Notes under the pieces: generated by a model
The model's database searches: none
Seen by the model: the letters and a program-made list of their open reading frames with translations, nothing else
What the model was told of the DNA's origin: nothing
Translations under genes and position numbers: made by a program
Assembly: GCA_030248215.1 (NCBI GenBank)
Contig: JASANG010002885.1
Span: 1-64,000, forward strand
Direction of reading: 5' to 3'
DNA length: 64,000 bases
DNA from: Enoplolaimus lenunculus
Taxonomy: Eukaryota; Nematoda; Enoplea; Enoplida; Thoracostomopsidae
Shown here: piece by piece, positions 1 through 12,510 of the stretch
Numbering within the stretch: position 1 is the first letter of the stretch
How the letters are laid out: each line of letters begins with the position of its first letter

Positions 1-125
1 ACATGGGCCGCTTAAACTTTACAGTAATTTTTTTACTTAGGCTTAGGTTTAAGCCTAAGCTCATTCTTACGCTTTAGGTTCAGGCTTCTGGTTGTATATA
101 TTCACTGTCTAATAACAGCCACGCT
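1..125. repeat. TTAGGC MITE, partial
   Basis: Begins within an ACATGGGCC end and runs into the TTAGGC-type core with the CTCATTCTTACGC spacer seen in other copies. The far end is not recognisable. Confidence 0.6.
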
Positions 126-349
126 CACCTAAACACCACCTGTGATTCCGTACCTGAGTTAGGAAATAAGCGTTTCTGCAGCTCTAAAGGAATCATCGGA
201 ATGCCAAGTTGATTGTACCGTTGTTTATTCAATTCGTTAACAGAAACGTTCGATGCTGACGCACTGACGCAAGCTCGAGTAACACAAATCCGCTCTCGAT
301 GTATTCGCTGTATCAGACGTCTTAGCTTCCATCTACTCAGTATTTTAGT

Positions 350-1499
350 CATATTTTGATTACAAAATTGCTCAAATAAATAACGCTTTTCCGTATCGTT
401 TCCGCATTTAAAAACAGACGAGAGACATGTGAATGAAGTTCCTTAAGCGTAACCGTAGACTTGACCACTGCATAATTTCTAATTTTAGGTTTATCAAAGC
501 AAAAAACCAGGCTAAATTTACCGTCACGTGGATTAGCAGAAAATTTAACTATGATTGATATATTGCCTAACAGGCGTAAAAAGCTACGTCTATGTCAGGG
601 TACAAATGGAGCTGAAATATATCGCAGCCGGTGCCGGACAGGAGATGAAGCGAAGTTAAATAGTTGCAACGATTTTTATAATTTGCAACTTTTCGCAATT
701 ATTCAAATTTTGGTGTTTTACGCTCATTTTATACGAAATTTCCGCAATTTTCCTGTTAGAGAGATATACAAAGTTCAAACGATGCACACCAAAAAAATTT
801 TGTAAAACAAACGCCAAAATTTACTATCGAAATGCCTAGAACCTCCGGCAGAAATTTTGCCGGAGCCGTAGAGGTAGATTTTCTGCCGGAGCCAGATCTC
901 CAGTTGTAGCCTTGTCAGGGTATTCTTCAGATCGCTACCTATAAAGGACAAGTCTGCGATTGATTAAGTTTTCCCCAAAGTCTAAATAAAATAACTATCC
1001 AAACTGGATGAGTTCGCGGTACCTATAGCGAGCAGACAAAAACGTAAAATACACCCCAACCACCACCGGTCAAACATTCAAGCGTTTCCCTACTCATAAT
1101 AACATTTAAGGCTTTTATACATCCAGTTAAAAACGGAAACAGCTTACTCAAGTACTGATAACTTTCAACCTCTTTACGGTACAACTTAAGTTTTAAGTTA
1201 AGCTCTAACTGAAAATGAACTCGAAGTAATGTAATCAAGAACAACAACATTTACTGCAAGTAAACAATTTTATATGCACAACTAAAAATTATATGCATAA
1301 CTAAAAAATTATATACACAACAAATTGCGATATGACATATTGATTTTCGAAATCCGAAGCATCAGGATGCAACTGTAGCAACAGAACAAAACCGCCTGCC
1401 AGCCTGTGGTCCCGGAATTTATAAAACAGCAATTCCCTTCGTAAAATATATCTGTTATCACACACTTAAACTTAAATGAGTTAAATGTTTGAAAAATTA
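350..1499. other. Intergenic; one GCCGGAG-rich repeat fragment
   Basis: No gene is supported. At 840-925 a short segment repeats TTTGCCGGAGCC and CTGCCGGAGCCAGAT, resembling the subterminal part of the CAGGGT-ended elements (compare 13163-13226). The remainder is AT-rich with no structure I can name. Confidence 0.5.
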
Positions 1500-1708
1500 C
1501 ACAGCAAAAAATGGTGAGTCAAATTGACTCTCTCCGAAATAGGCTCTACGGGACTACACAAATTGAGTCAAAATTCAACTCCGGCAGAGTCAAATTCGAT
1601 TCACTGAGTCGCATGTTTGACTCTGGCGGAGTCGAGTTTGAGTCAGTTTGTGTAGTCGCGTAGAGCATATTTCGGAGAGAGTCAATTTGAATCACATTTT
1701 TTGCAGTG
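1500..1708. mobile_element. TGAGTCA foldback MITE, copy 1
   Basis: A nearly complete palindrome about 209 bp long. The ends are CACxGCAAAAAATGGTGAGT and its complement, flanked by TA on each side. The arms contain repeated TGACTC/GAGTCA words and the block CTACGGGACTACACAAA. A TA duplication suggests Tc1/mariner-type mobilisation. No protein is encoded. Confidence 0.85.
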
Positions 1709-1904
1709 TACAAGTATTGAAAAAAGGAATACAAAATTCATATAACAACAATAACAGCTAATCCGAGGGATGATTCACATTTTAGCTGAGTTACAGAGAC
1801 ATGACTTAGGTCGACCTCTGACTTAACACGAGTTTGGATTTATGTCAAAAAACAGACTTAACATTTAATCATCAAATTTTGCGAAACCATATATCAGACT
1901 TTAA

Positions 1905-2110
1905 TAACTTCTGTGCAAAATTACTAATTGCAGAAACACACATTTCGAAATAACAATTTTGCGAACATAAAGTTTTCAATATTTAAATGATTATGAAAAA
2001 TCTGACACCCTGCATCTTTCAATGCAGAAAAATTACAAGAACTGAATTTTTGCCGAAATTCCAACGAATACGAATTCCGGTAGAACCGGATTGTGACCTT
2101 AGTATATATT
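1905..2110. repeat. Dispersed repeat related to 62105-62310
   Basis: Shares ordered blocks with 62105-62310: ACTAATTGCA, ACACxxATTTCGAAATAACA, TTTAAATGATTATGAA, then an AATTCCGG-rich terminal part. 16120-16430 is a further relative. Probably the right half of a CAGGGTTCGA-ended element. Confidence 0.55.
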
Positions 2111-2234
2111 TTTTACCATCAATTTATGCGCTGTTCGCATAAAATTCGGACGTGCCACACACTGTGTCATAGCAAAGGTTAACAACCACTCGTTAACCAT
2201 TTGGCACGAGAGGGGCTGATACCCTTAGATTTCG

Positions 2235-2425
2235 TCTGCCTATAGTCCTGTCATGCCTATATCCCAATCTAAGCTTAGACCTAAAGTTTATCTTAAGCTT
2301 TAGCTCAAGCCTAAACCAAAACCTGAGCCCAAAAACTAAACCTATGGATAGCCCAAGCTTAAGGCTGAGATTAAACTTAGAAGCCGAAGCCTGAACCTAA
2401 GTCTCAGCCCAAGCCGTTCCAGATT
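2235..2425. repeat. Degenerate TTAGGC-type array
   Basis: Diverged AAGCCTAAAC and CTTAGGCT words without identifiable terminal repeats. Likely an old relic of the TTAGGC MITEs. Confidence 0.5.
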
Positions 2426-2429
2426 TACC

Positions 2430-3386
2430 CAGGAAATTTGGATTTCACAAGTTTTACAATGAAAATTGGGATACTAAACATGTGTTATATTGAAAATAGT
2501 CATGTGATTGTCTTAGTATCACTTTGGCAGAGATTTAGCATCTATTAACGTCGGTACGTTTTTAGTGAAGCACGAGTCGCATTTTTCGTTTTTTTTTTCA
2601 TCAAAAGGTGGATTAATTTTTTGCCAATACTTTGCCAATACAGTGGACGCATGCAGTTGATCGCCAGAAACTGTACAATTCGTGGCCGAAGCCAAATTTT
2701 ATACTGCGAACGGCTCATTACCGTCTGTAGGTTTTGCCCGCAATATTTCTTACACTTTTAAAATATATCTTATTTTAGAGGTTACCTATCATAGTAACCG
2801 CATCAGGGTGTAACCAGATACCTGGTATCGTTTACGGTAAAAATCGATGTCCGTTTTCGTTACAGAGATTTACAAGCTATAACTCACGTATATATTTCGC
2901 CGTTTTAACTGCAGATATGTTGCAATATTGTTCGATACGAAATAAGACTTACGAAACTCATCCAAAATCTAAAAACAATTTCCAAAATCTTAAAAAACTC
3001 GGTGAACATTTGTTTGAAACTACTTATCCGTTTTCCGTTTCCGTTATTTTGATAAATATCCCTTTCCCACTAGATACATCCATAATAGTGCCTCAGGCAA
3101 TTACAGGTATAACGAGACAAATCGTTTTACACAATTAAAATATATTTGTCAGGCTTCAAAAATACCAATGTTCGTTAAGTTTTCAAGCTTTGCATCTCCA
3201 CATAACTTTTGACTAAAATTGTATTCCACAGTAAACCCCAACACATCACTTTACAAATCACCGGAACCCAATGACGAATGAATCACGTCATGTCCACGTC
3301 ACCACCCGGCATTCTAAATACCAGAATGCCACACCTGTATACAAGCGAACAAATAACGAGACACATCCCATTTCACTTAACGGTTC
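2430..3386. other. Intergenic, nothing recognised
   Basis: AT-rich sequence. A short open frame at 2917-3138 has no features of a protein gene. No repeat family was recognised. Confidence 0.4.
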
Positions 3387-3394
3387 CGGACTGA

Positions 3395-3590
3395 GGCCCA
3401 TGTAAAGATCAGGGGCGGAACGTTTTTCTGTGAGACTAGAGGAGAGCAAGCTTAAGCTTTAGACTAAATTTTATGCTCGGCTTAGATTTAGGCTTAGGCT
3501 TATGCTTAGAAATATATTCATTCTTACGCTTAGGCTTAGGATTAGGATTATGCTTATAATACTGTCGCGTCCCTGTTCTTTACATTGGCC
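3395..3590. mobile_element. TTAGGC MITE, type A, perfect 8-bp duplication
   Basis: A 196-bp element with inverted ends GGCCCATGTAAAGATCAG and CTGTTCTTTACATTGGCC, flanked by CGGACTGA at 3387-3394 and 3591-3598, an exact 8-bp target duplication. After the left end come GGGGCGGAACG, an AAGCTTAAGCTTTAGAC block and then TTAGGC units. It lies about 200 bp downstream of the ALG9 stop codon. An 8-bp duplication is diagnostic of hAT-like transposition. Confidence 0.93.
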
Positions 3591-3792
3591 CGGACTGATA
3601 ACAAAAACTGCATTTAACATGCTTTAGAATAATAGCTTCTGGATCGATAGACGTCAACAAGTTTTCTCGCTCGCTACGGTTGTTCGCAGCAAACTTTTAA
3701 TAATGTTATACCCTTTCAAAATGAAATATTGCATACGCACCTGCTAATGGGCAAACAATGTACATACAATCCATACTGCAACTTCGACTTCA

Positions 3793-6700
3793 CTATTTAC
3801 TCCTATCATCACCCGTATTTGATTCACCGTCAGTCCGTTTTAACAAAACGTATCTTCCAAACGTACAATAGGCATTGCTTAAATGCGGCACATAAAACGC
3901 CCGAAACAACGCATGCTTGCAACCTTCTGGATACAAATATGGCTCTGATTTAACGATTTGCCAATTTTGACGATTTTTGTCGACATCGAATTCTTCAATT
4001 CTGTCATCGGTATCATCCCATTGAATATTACCTGTTTTGCCCAAGACTTCACTTCTGCTGTTCACCGCCCCATTAGCTGCAGGTATCCCTTGCAATTTGT
4101 CACTATTACCAGACTCACCTCTGATCTCGTTGATTGGCTGATTCGCAATATCCCCTCGTCCTACTGGCTGAACAACAGGCTCTTGTGTAAAATCAATTAT
4201 CCAATCACAACTCGCTACCGGTACATAATGTTCAGGTTGATCGTGATTTTGGTCATTCATAGTTGTCGGTATTGCTTGAGTTACCTCAGTAACAACCCAA
4301 GGGTACACAGGCCTATTTCTCCGAATTGGTGCTTTTGACCGACGCTCACGAAACGTCCTTAAATCATGCATGGGCGCCCCAAACGGCTTCGGAATCAAGC
4401 CTCGAAATCCAGACCTGATAAACATCATTTCAATATCAATTCTATGATTTTTCTCATCCAGATCCATTTGTTCTGATCTATCCCCTCCTTCTAACTGCGA
4501 CCCATGGACGCCGAAAACTTGAGGCACAAAAAACGAACTCGGAAACCGATGCCATTCTTTACCGACACATAATCTCTGGTGAGACAAGGCACCAAGAACG
4601 CTTGAATCTCTTTGGTTCTGTCTTTGTCTTGCTTCGTGACCTTGGTCCCTTACGTCAGATACGTTCAGGTCACGGTTAGCATGCGCAGAGGCATCATCCA
4701 AACTTAAATATACGTCAAACGGAGCATGATAATTTCGATATAGAGCAACATTTCGAGACACAAACAACAACACTAACATCGTTAAGCTTGCATAACAAAC
4801 CAGTGCAGAAATCTTTGAAGGCAGCCGAGGGAAAACAATCGGCTTCCGCCTGGTCCTACGAAACAAAGGCAGGGGCGGAAGTCCTAAAATCCATATCCGC
4901 TCAACAGCGTCTAACGCAAACCCAGCAGCAATCGCAAACACCGGATATACCGGAAACAAAAATCGTTCTTCTTTGTGAGGCTGTGCGACAAATATCGCCA
5001 TCCATAGCCACAAACTCGCTAGAATCTGGTAGATAGGGGCATATCCTGCCCAGTACGTAGCTAAATTTGTATTTTGTTGCGATAAGTGCTGCCGTGCAAC
5101 AGATGTACTGCCAGTCGCCGATAAATGTTGAACAGTCGACGGGGCGTATAACGCCACATAGCATAGTAACGTTACCGGCACAGCTATAACGCCTAACAAG
5201 AATGTTGCATTTAAATTAAGCAATGCGTTAACAAAATAAAAACTAACAGGTGCAGTGCCATATAGTTCCGATCCGCCGTGGGTCGTGAAAACGTTATAGA
5301 GTATGACATTTGCCGGAGCGAGTACAGTGCGACCATAATAGTAAGAGTCTATTTTGACTAAGCAAACACAGATTGAAAGACCCGCAAACGCGGAATGCGA
5401 CACAAATGACACCAGATCACGTCGGTGAACGATCATATCTGCAACAAAAAATATAACTTTGGTTTAGTCAGGTCCTTTGGGCCCACATTAGCAAATGTAG
5501 CACCTACCATCAGTTAGTGATTAGGTCCTGTAGCGTTGAAACCAGCGCATACCAAGCCTAGAAATTCAGTCAAGTATTTTGAATTGGTGTGTTTACTATA
5601 TTTACTGTGTGACTTTTTAGATCCGTAATACTGCAAAATTTCTTCCGTTTGACAACCAATCGTTAACTGATGATGGCGGTTATATGCATTAGCCAACAAA
5701 GGCCCTTGAGCAAGAGACACAAAAACTTGTTTGCTTATTAGCTTATCCACTTAATCACACGGTAACTAAATTTGGTACTATACCGTAAAAATAGTTTTTA
5801 AAATGAGAATAACAAAAATGTACAGTTACTAGGATTGTAACGTCTCTTTTCTACATGTATGAGCAATGAGCATTCTAACCCAGCTCGTGCTTGGAACATA
5901 CAAATTGTAATCTAATCTGCACTGCAGACCGGCAGATATCAACCGCAACTCCATCACTATAAATTTCACTTCATGGCGGCATTATCAAGAAACATACCAC
6001 CACATAAATTATTATAATTTTTATCGCAAAATTTGTCCACTATATCCAAACTTAAAACGTAGATACGAAATCATAATAATTTAAACTAATTTTGCTTAAA
6101 ATAATTGTTTAACAAAATCCAAATTTAAACTCAGTTAAATTGAAAAAGTATATACGTACCTAAAACGATCGGCAGGCCAAGTATTGCAGCAAACGGCCAG
6201 CCAACAAGTGCGCTGATTGCAGTTGCAAATATTGCAATAAAATATTGCCGACGCAGCCAAAACGTCAACGCCAACATATTGCAAATCATTGAGAAAGACG
6301 ATGGCAGAAACGCAGGTGCGGCATGAAACATTCCTAAATGTTAGTAAAATTTCGTTTAAACGCCTTCATATATTATCCTACATTAACTCAAGATAACAGC
6401 AGTTGCAGAATAGAACGACAACAAACCATTTATTTTAAAATAAATTTAATCAAACTGTAAAATACATTTAATATCTCATTTCACGACAATTCGTAGCCTG
6501 ACAGCTCGTCGAAAGACAACTTGTAATCCAAAATTTCGTCGACTACATAATTTACTATGCGACTCCCATCATGCTTAGACTTAGGATTATGCTTAGGCTT
6601 AGGAAACTGACCATGTCCGACTACCATTTGTTACAGATTCAAATTATCCGCAGTTTATTGCCAATAACCAGTATTACAACTAATAAAATACTGTGCAGAC

Positions 6701-6994
6701 AAAAACTGAAGTTTTGTCCGTAAAACACAGAAACAGGAACCAGAATTAAAAAGACCCGGACACATACCAAACCAAAATTTTATCCTGGGATTTAATGTAA
6801 ACAAATGGGTCGACAGATGAAAGCGCAAAAAATTAATCAAAATAACCATTACCTGGTGACAGCAACGTAAAAATGAAGAAATATCGTGCAACGTTTTTTG
6901 ACAATTTGTCTCGTATAGCGCCGTACAAAACAACTTCAGCAATAGCACATCTAAAAATAATAATAATAATAACAACAACAACAACAACAACAAC

Positions 6995-7032
<38 letters not shown>

Positions 7033-7917
7033 AAGTCCCCACAGTTTCAAGTCTCGATCGCTCTGTATAATTAAGCCGCTCACGTGTTTGACTCTTGGAG
7101 CAATATAAAGCAAACAGAAACCGCGCTCACTACCTGGCAATCGGTGCTATTCACATTATTTATATAGAGGGTGCTCAGCCCAAAATTTTGCCCCACCCCG
7201 CCGGGATCATTTTACCGTCGCTTCTAAATCTTATGACATCAAGCAAATGTATCCAATAGAATATTAAGTCAGCCACGCATGATAAACTCGTTACGGGCCT
7301 GCCATAAAACCCTCACCCCAGACTTACATCACCGCCAAACAGCACCGCATAAAAAAGAATGACGTCACTTTCGCAGTGTTCGGTAGCATCCAATGATAGA
7401 CAGACAGCGGGACGGCATGCAGCAAAATATACGCCCACGACCTTAACGCGTAGACAGGCGAATATTCCCACGTTTGAAATCCGTTCCCATACACTAACAA
7501 ATGAAGCGGTTCCCAGTAATTGAATACTTCGTCACAGTCGGTAACGTTTGACCACAGCGCTCCGGTAAGTCGAATGGAAACTAACAACTTGAATACATTA
7601 TAACAAGTAGGCGACCAAAAATCCGGACAATTATCACTTAGGAATTTAGCTCGGTGCTGAGTCGACAGTGTCGTTGAGCTCGCACTTGTGTTCGATTTTG
7701 AGTAAAAATAACTCTCACACGGTGCAGTGTTTGATGTTGAGTCAAATTGGTCGAGTAGCGAATCTAAGTTTGACGGTGTGATATTTTGTTGTTGACCGAC
7801 TCGTGAACGTTGCTTTGATTGTTTATCAGTCGCATGCGGCGTTGCGGTTGGATCCGCCTGAGGCGGCTGACGGCAAGTTCGATTCGCTGAACGGCGGACC
7901 AGATTGAAACTCGGCAT
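3793..7917 (-). CDS. ALG9: ALG9, dolichyl-P-mannose-dependent alpha-1,2-mannosyltransferase; four coding exons
   Basis: Coding exons on the minus strand are 7917-7328, 6950-6853, 6333-6160 and 5438-3793, and every junction is GT-AG and in phase. The joined protein is 835 aa. Known family role: ALG9 (GT22) adds two alpha-1,2 mannoses to the lumenal dolichol-linked N-glycan precursor. Visible hallmarks are DCDEVFNYWEP near residues 127-136, FQTWEYSPVYALRS after it, AFLPSSF at the start of exon 3, DSYYYGR in exon 4, the GT22 signature HKEERF at 442-447, and a conserved tail with VGKEWHRFPSSF and RAFYVPHLS. The small exon 2 (CAIAEVVLYGAIRD) fills the gap seen against human ALG9, and the exon 3-4 junction rebuilds the conserved Asp. 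Multiple hydrophobic segments fit a polytopic ER protein. Human ALG9 is about 611 aa. The excess is a polar N-terminal extension of about 100 residues plus polar insertions in the C-terminal third. No frameshift was found. Confidence 0.95.
6957..7033. repeat. AAT/AAC trinucleotide microsatellite in ALG9 intron 1
   Basis: An AAT run, an AAC block and a longer AAT run stand end to end. Read on the coding (minus) strand this is a TTA/TTG tract that stops about 6 bases before the exon 2 acceptor at 6951. It therefore occupies the place of the polypyrimidine tract. Poly-Leu and poly-Ile reading frames across it are artefacts of the repeat. Confidence 0.95.
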
Positions 7918-8019
7918 TTTTCAGGTGCATAAACTTAACCAAATACAGGTAATTGTATATAATGGCAGAAGAACACTCGTGAGCGAGAAGCCTAATAAAG
8001 CATCAATAAAAAGCAGTGG

Positions 8020-8021
8020 CT

Positions 8022-8053
<32 letters not shown>

Positions 8054-8062
8054 CATATATAT
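8020..8062. repeat. TA dinucleotide tract upstream of ALG9
   Basis: Alternating TATATA with CATATA interruptions, about 100 bp upstream of the ALG9 start codon. It could lie in the promoter, but no initiator or motif confirms that. Confidence 0.7.
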
Positions 8063-8938
8063 TTGAAATTTTGTGTTTCTAGTAAGCTTTCATGAGTAAA
8101 ATTCATTGGAGTAATAACGCAAAACTTCATTAAAGTGCAAATCACCAGCGATCTGTGTAAAAGGTGAGTCGTTGGTTAATCTTTTTCGTGTGGGTAAACC
8201 CACCGGTTAAAATTCTAATTTGGCTGGATAAAGAGCTGGTCGGGTAAAAAATCGTCACCCACGTCCCTTCATGCTTTAGTTCAAAACTTTTTACTACAAC
8301 TTCTGTTGTAACAGAAATACTTGTCAAGTGCACATTGCTAATCATCATATTTCTTAAATGTAAGAAATTTTTTCTTAAGCCACAGCAGTGATGATGCGGT
8401 AATACATCTTCAACTGCTATGTTTAAGGATCTCGTTTCAACATTGGCCTTGTTTGTGTTATATTTATCACAAATCGTTACCAACATTTATTAGCGAATCT
8501 AGCGAAGGTGGTATCAATAATTTCACCCCACAATCCATTTCAAGACGAAAATTTCGCAATGCTAATTGTTCATCGAAGCCTCGATGGCAGTTCGAAATTT
8601 TAAAATATTGAAATAAGCACTGTTTACCCGACCCGCGTTTACCCGCACGTCATGTCTTACTCTGCTCTAGACATATATGTCTACAATGCGAGATATTTTA
8701 GTTCCTGAAATTTATCAGAAATCTACATGAATTTTTTAACACTTAGATGTCTTAAATTTAGGAGTGTTTCATAAGCGATCAAGACAAACATTTTTTAAAT
8801 CGAACACAAATATGTCTAAAATTTGACAAATATGGCTAAAATTTGACAAATATGTCTAAAATAAAAAACTTTATTTGCTGATTTGTAAGACGTATATGAC
8901 GTAGAAACAATATTTGCCAGAGAAGTCACCTTTAAGAG

Positions 8939-9080
8939 TAAGGGTTGCGCTATACTTTTGCTGACGACCAGCGTCGTCGTCAGTCACAGTGCGGTATCGT
9001 ACCACAAATACCACATGTACAATAACGCAAGGTACGAACGGTGACGGACAGCGCCGGACGCTAAGTATAGCGCAACCCTT
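8939..9080. mobile_element. Short MITE with AAGGGTTGCGCTATACTT ends
   Basis: Inverted ends of about 18 bp (AAGGGTTGCGCTATACTT and its complement) bound a 140-bp GC-richer core with ACGACCAGCG, CGTCGTC and GTGACGGAC words. Only one copy is seen here and the target duplication is unclear. Confidence 0.7.
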
Positions 9081-10070
9081 TAAGCTCAACCAAATTTTTA
9101 CAACCTAAAGATACGCCCAAGACGCAAACTTAGGTGGCGAGAGCATGAGCTCAACCCGAAATATCTCAAAAACTCGATTATTTATATACCCTTTTACGAA
9201 TATAAACAAAACAACTTTTTTACACATAAAAATCAGATGCAGTTCCCTTGTCTCTACCAAACAAACACAACAAGCACAAAAATTTACTATTGAATATTTA
9301 CTTCACACAAAGAAGATAAAAACGCAGGAACAACACCGGAATGATTACTCATGACCAGGGTACAACCGGAACTACACGATATCGGAACCAGAAAGTAAAA
9401 AACACTTGTTCCGTAAAATTAATTTATAAGCAAGAAAACCAAAAAACACTGCTACGTAAAATTTTTTCACTTATTTTAATGTATTCCCGTTTCTGACAGA
9501 CACAAACTCTACCTACAATGATGTTCTGTTTGTAATTTAAGGAAAATTTGTAATTATTAAATGAATTTTGAAAAACAAAAATTAGATATTCGTGTTTTTC
9601 AATTTTCAAATCAAAAACATTTATTATACTGAAAATACTGTAAAATTCACGTAAAAATACCGGTGTCGGATGTCGCTTTACAGGAACTGATCTATTAATT
9701 CTTGAACCAAAAAAGCCAATTTTATTATCAAAAACTTGTACTTTCATATGAATAGAGATTTTAGCTGAAGAAAATTAGACAAAATATCCGACTAAGCTAA
9801 CAAAATCTTTTATAATTTCTAACAATAAAACAAATAAATGTATGTCGCATAGCGTTATACACACCAAATAGCACGCAAAGATAACTGAAGAAACGACAAA
9901 TATATGTATCAGCAACCAAAACCTTTAAGCAGTAAATTAAGCGTATTTTCAAGCGTATCCATGAGCATTAACACGTATTGCGCTATATGCACATGAACTA
10001 TGTGCAAATTTCCCGATCCATAGATACCACATTTTGCTTATATAAATGCCTCTTTACTAATTCAAGCTAC
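9081..10070. other. Intergenic, mostly featureless
   Basis: Near 9356 a solitary CAGGGTACAACCGGAA resembles the left end of the CAGGGTGCA elements, with no right end found. The rest is AT-rich without supported features. Confidence 0.4.
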
Positions 10071-10394
10071 GTCCAATCTAACGATGACGGGCGGAACGTT
10101 TTTCTGCAGAAAGATTACGCTTTAAACTGTTGGCCAATAGAACAGAAGCGGAACAGTATTTATATAAGCATACTCCTAAGCCCAAGCCTAATGACCATAT
10201 TCCTAATCCTATGCCAAGCAAAAAATTAGTGCAACGCTTACGCGTACTCTTTTCTAGTCCCACAGAAAAACGTTCCACTCTGATGTTTACATCGGCCAAA
10301 CTATTTTTGCTAAGGCTTAGGTATAAGTTCATTTTTACGCTTAGCTTAGGCTTATGCTTATACTAGTGTTACGACCCTGTTCCATACATTGGCC
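10071..10394. mobile_element. TTAGGC MITE (outer), interrupted by a second copy
   Basis: The outer element has a decayed left end (GTCCAATCTAA...GGGCGGAACG) and right end TGTTCCATACATTGGCC. Its flanks CAAGCTAC and CAAACTAT agree at 6 of 8 bases. Its body is split by the element at 10132-10297. Confidence 0.75.
10132..10297. mobile_element. TTAGGC MITE nested inside another copy
   Basis: A 166-bp copy in the opposite array orientation, starting GGCCAATAGAACAG and ending TTTACATCGGCC. It is flanked by AAACTGTT and AAACTATT (7 of 8). It is younger than its host at 10071-10394. Confidence 0.8.
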
Positions 10395-10658
10395 CAAACT
10401 ATCAACAGGTCTATCCTACCACACCCTACTAAATTATAGAGATATGACATACTCAGGTCAATACAACACCAACCAAATATATATACACAGGTATCACACC
10501 GTTTTTTCAAAAAACACCTTAAAACAAAATAAAAAAACGTGATAAATTAAAAAAACATTGTCACTTTCGTGTCTGCCCCTAACGAGTCACTGCTTGCGGC
10601 TTACGTATATAAACCTACTTAATATTCAACTATATGCTTACAACTATATACAATCAAG

Positions 10659-10842
10659 GGCCAATGTTACTTTAAGGGGCGTAACAGTAGATTAAGCATA
10701 TTCCCAAGCCTAAGCGTTGCCAAAATGAGTTCCTTAGCCTAAGCCTAAGCCTTAGCCTAAGCAAAAAAATATAATCAGAATCTAAACCTACTCTTTTATG
10801 GACCTACCAGAAACCTGGATACCCCTTAACGTAACATGGACC
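10659..10842. mobile_element. TTAGGC MITE, type C
   Basis: 184 bp. Ends GGCCAATGTTACTTTAAG and CTTAACGTAACATGGACC, flanked by CAATCAAG and CAATCAAT (7 of 8). It contains CCTAAG units and the type C subterminal block ATCTAAACCTACTCTTTTAT. Confidence 0.88.
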
Positions 10843-11614
10843 CAATCAATCATAGCAAAAACAAACACGCTAAACCAATAATAAAACAACTAAACAACAT
10901 ATAAAACACATACAGTACAACCATAAAACAACAGCAGTTCGCTGTTCAAAACTCATTTTCTACTCAAAATATATTACGACCTCAGGGTTCAACTAAAAAA
11001 ACGCCCCGTAGGGCAGCACCTGACCCCCCGCCTTCGCCCCACTCGGTGTTAATTTCTAAGACACATCCTTATAGAACTATCGTTACCGATTAACCAATTC
11101 CATCTCAAGCGTTCGTATTTCAGTCATTTTCCAGTTCCGGCCCCTACCAATGCATATTTCTCAATAAGCAACTGGTTCGAGCCAAACCGACCAGTAATTA
11201 GCTAATAAATTTCATAATACTAATTAGGCTACCTGACCGTTACTCCGCGACACGCAACAAGCACACCAGACACGCGATAAGCCTTGAACCTCTAACACCA
11301 TCAAGGGATACACGCCTTAAAAACTACTTGCCAAATTTCAAAAATTGCTACAAATTTAAGCACATAAACGCCACTTTGTGAAATTGTCTAAATGTACCCA
11401 TTTTCGCAATTCTATGAGACGGTTGGTGACCTCAGTACGGGTCGACTCGACACCCTCTCACATGATAATACCCATATTATATCACACCAAATATCAAACA
11501 AACACAGCAACATATAAGCAAACGAATAATAATAAGAATCAAAAATACTTCACGGCGTCAACGCATATGTACTTGAACCATGCCAGGAACCACAAGAGGG
11601 CAAAGACGGAGGTG

Positions 11615-11735
11615 CTGGGCCCCAACTGGAAGCACTTTGGCCCACGGCCTAGAAAATTTTCAACCTTGAGTCGTCGAAAACCCTTATCTGCTCGTCTTGA
11701 AAAATGTTTAGCCACCATAGCAAGATGAATGGGAT
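11615..11735. repeat. GGCCCGTAGCCA-type repeat, diverged fragment
   Basis: Shares GCACTTTGGCC, AAAATTTTCAACCTTGA and AAATGTTTAGCCACCATAGCAAGATGA with the better copies at 43496 and 42863. Ends are not preserved. Confidence 0.55.
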
Positions 11736-11952
11736 AGGAACGGGCCTCACATGCACTCGTAAATGCAAATCTCAACATTACCAATTATCGGGCTATTTTC
11801 CGGTCGACCCACAAGCTTAAATAAAAGCCTAATCGTAACGGTGGTGCACGACAAATATACCGCCACCCTAAACCACAGACGATACCTAAAACTCGAATAC
11901 GAAACTCTGAAACTTTCAAAAACTGCTACGGGAACATGTAACAAGTGCCAAT

Positions 11953-12510
11953 GGCCCATGTATAGAACAGGGCCGGAACAGTACTACAAACATATTCCTA
12001 AACCTAAATCTAAGCCTAAGCCAAAGCCTAAGCAAAAAATAGTCTAAAACTTAAACTGGCTCTATTATAGCCAGGGTGCAACCGGAATTCCGGTTCCGGT
12101 TCCGGCAATTTTTCACCTTCCGGTTCCGGTAAATTTTTACCGGATTTAAAAATTCCGGTGTTATAATTTGGCCGTTTTCTTAACTTTGCTAATTTTTAAG
12201 AATCTCTTTTGACAGCCACTTGTACTCCGAATATAAGCCATTGATGGTGGATTTCACTTCAGTCGATGATGAAAATCTAAAATACAGCAAATAAAATAAA
12301 TACCTATGTTCGACTAAGGTTATTTCACAAATAATAGAGCAAAAAATAAGATTAAAATGAAATTTTTGGTGAAATGCATTTTTCATTTTCCGGTTCCGGT
12401 TCCGGTAAAATTTTTAAATTCCGGTTCCGGCTCCGGTAAATTGTAATTCCGGTTGCACCATGATTATAGCCCCTCCGGTAAACAATCCGCCCCTGTTCTA
12501 TACACAGGAC
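11953..12510. mobile_element. TTAGGC MITE with perfect duplication, host of a nested hAT-like MITE
   Basis: Flanked by GTGCCAAT at 11945-11952 and 12511-12518 (8 of 8). The left end GGCCCATGTATAGAACAG is type B; the right end, GGGGCGGATT... in complement, is A/B mixed. The TTAGGC-type core is split by the element at 12072-12462; without it the host would be about 160 bp. Confidence 0.92.
12072..12462. mobile_element. hAT-like MITE CAGGGTGCAACCGG, nested
   Basis: 391 bp. Ends CAGGGTGCAACCGGAATT and AATTCCGGTTGCACCATG, with ATTATAGC at both flanks (12064-12071 and 12463-12470, exact). Subterminal regions are tandem CCGGTTCCGGT words. Non-coding inside. It inserted after the TTAGGC MITE that surrounds it. 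Confidence 0.93.

Noticed and set aside
3958-4338. 126-codon plus-strand frame antisense to ALG9
   Set aside because: Shadow of the conserved ALG9 C-terminus.
10130-10366. ORFs spanning nested TTAGGC MITEs
   Set aside because: They cross element borders and consist of array translation.
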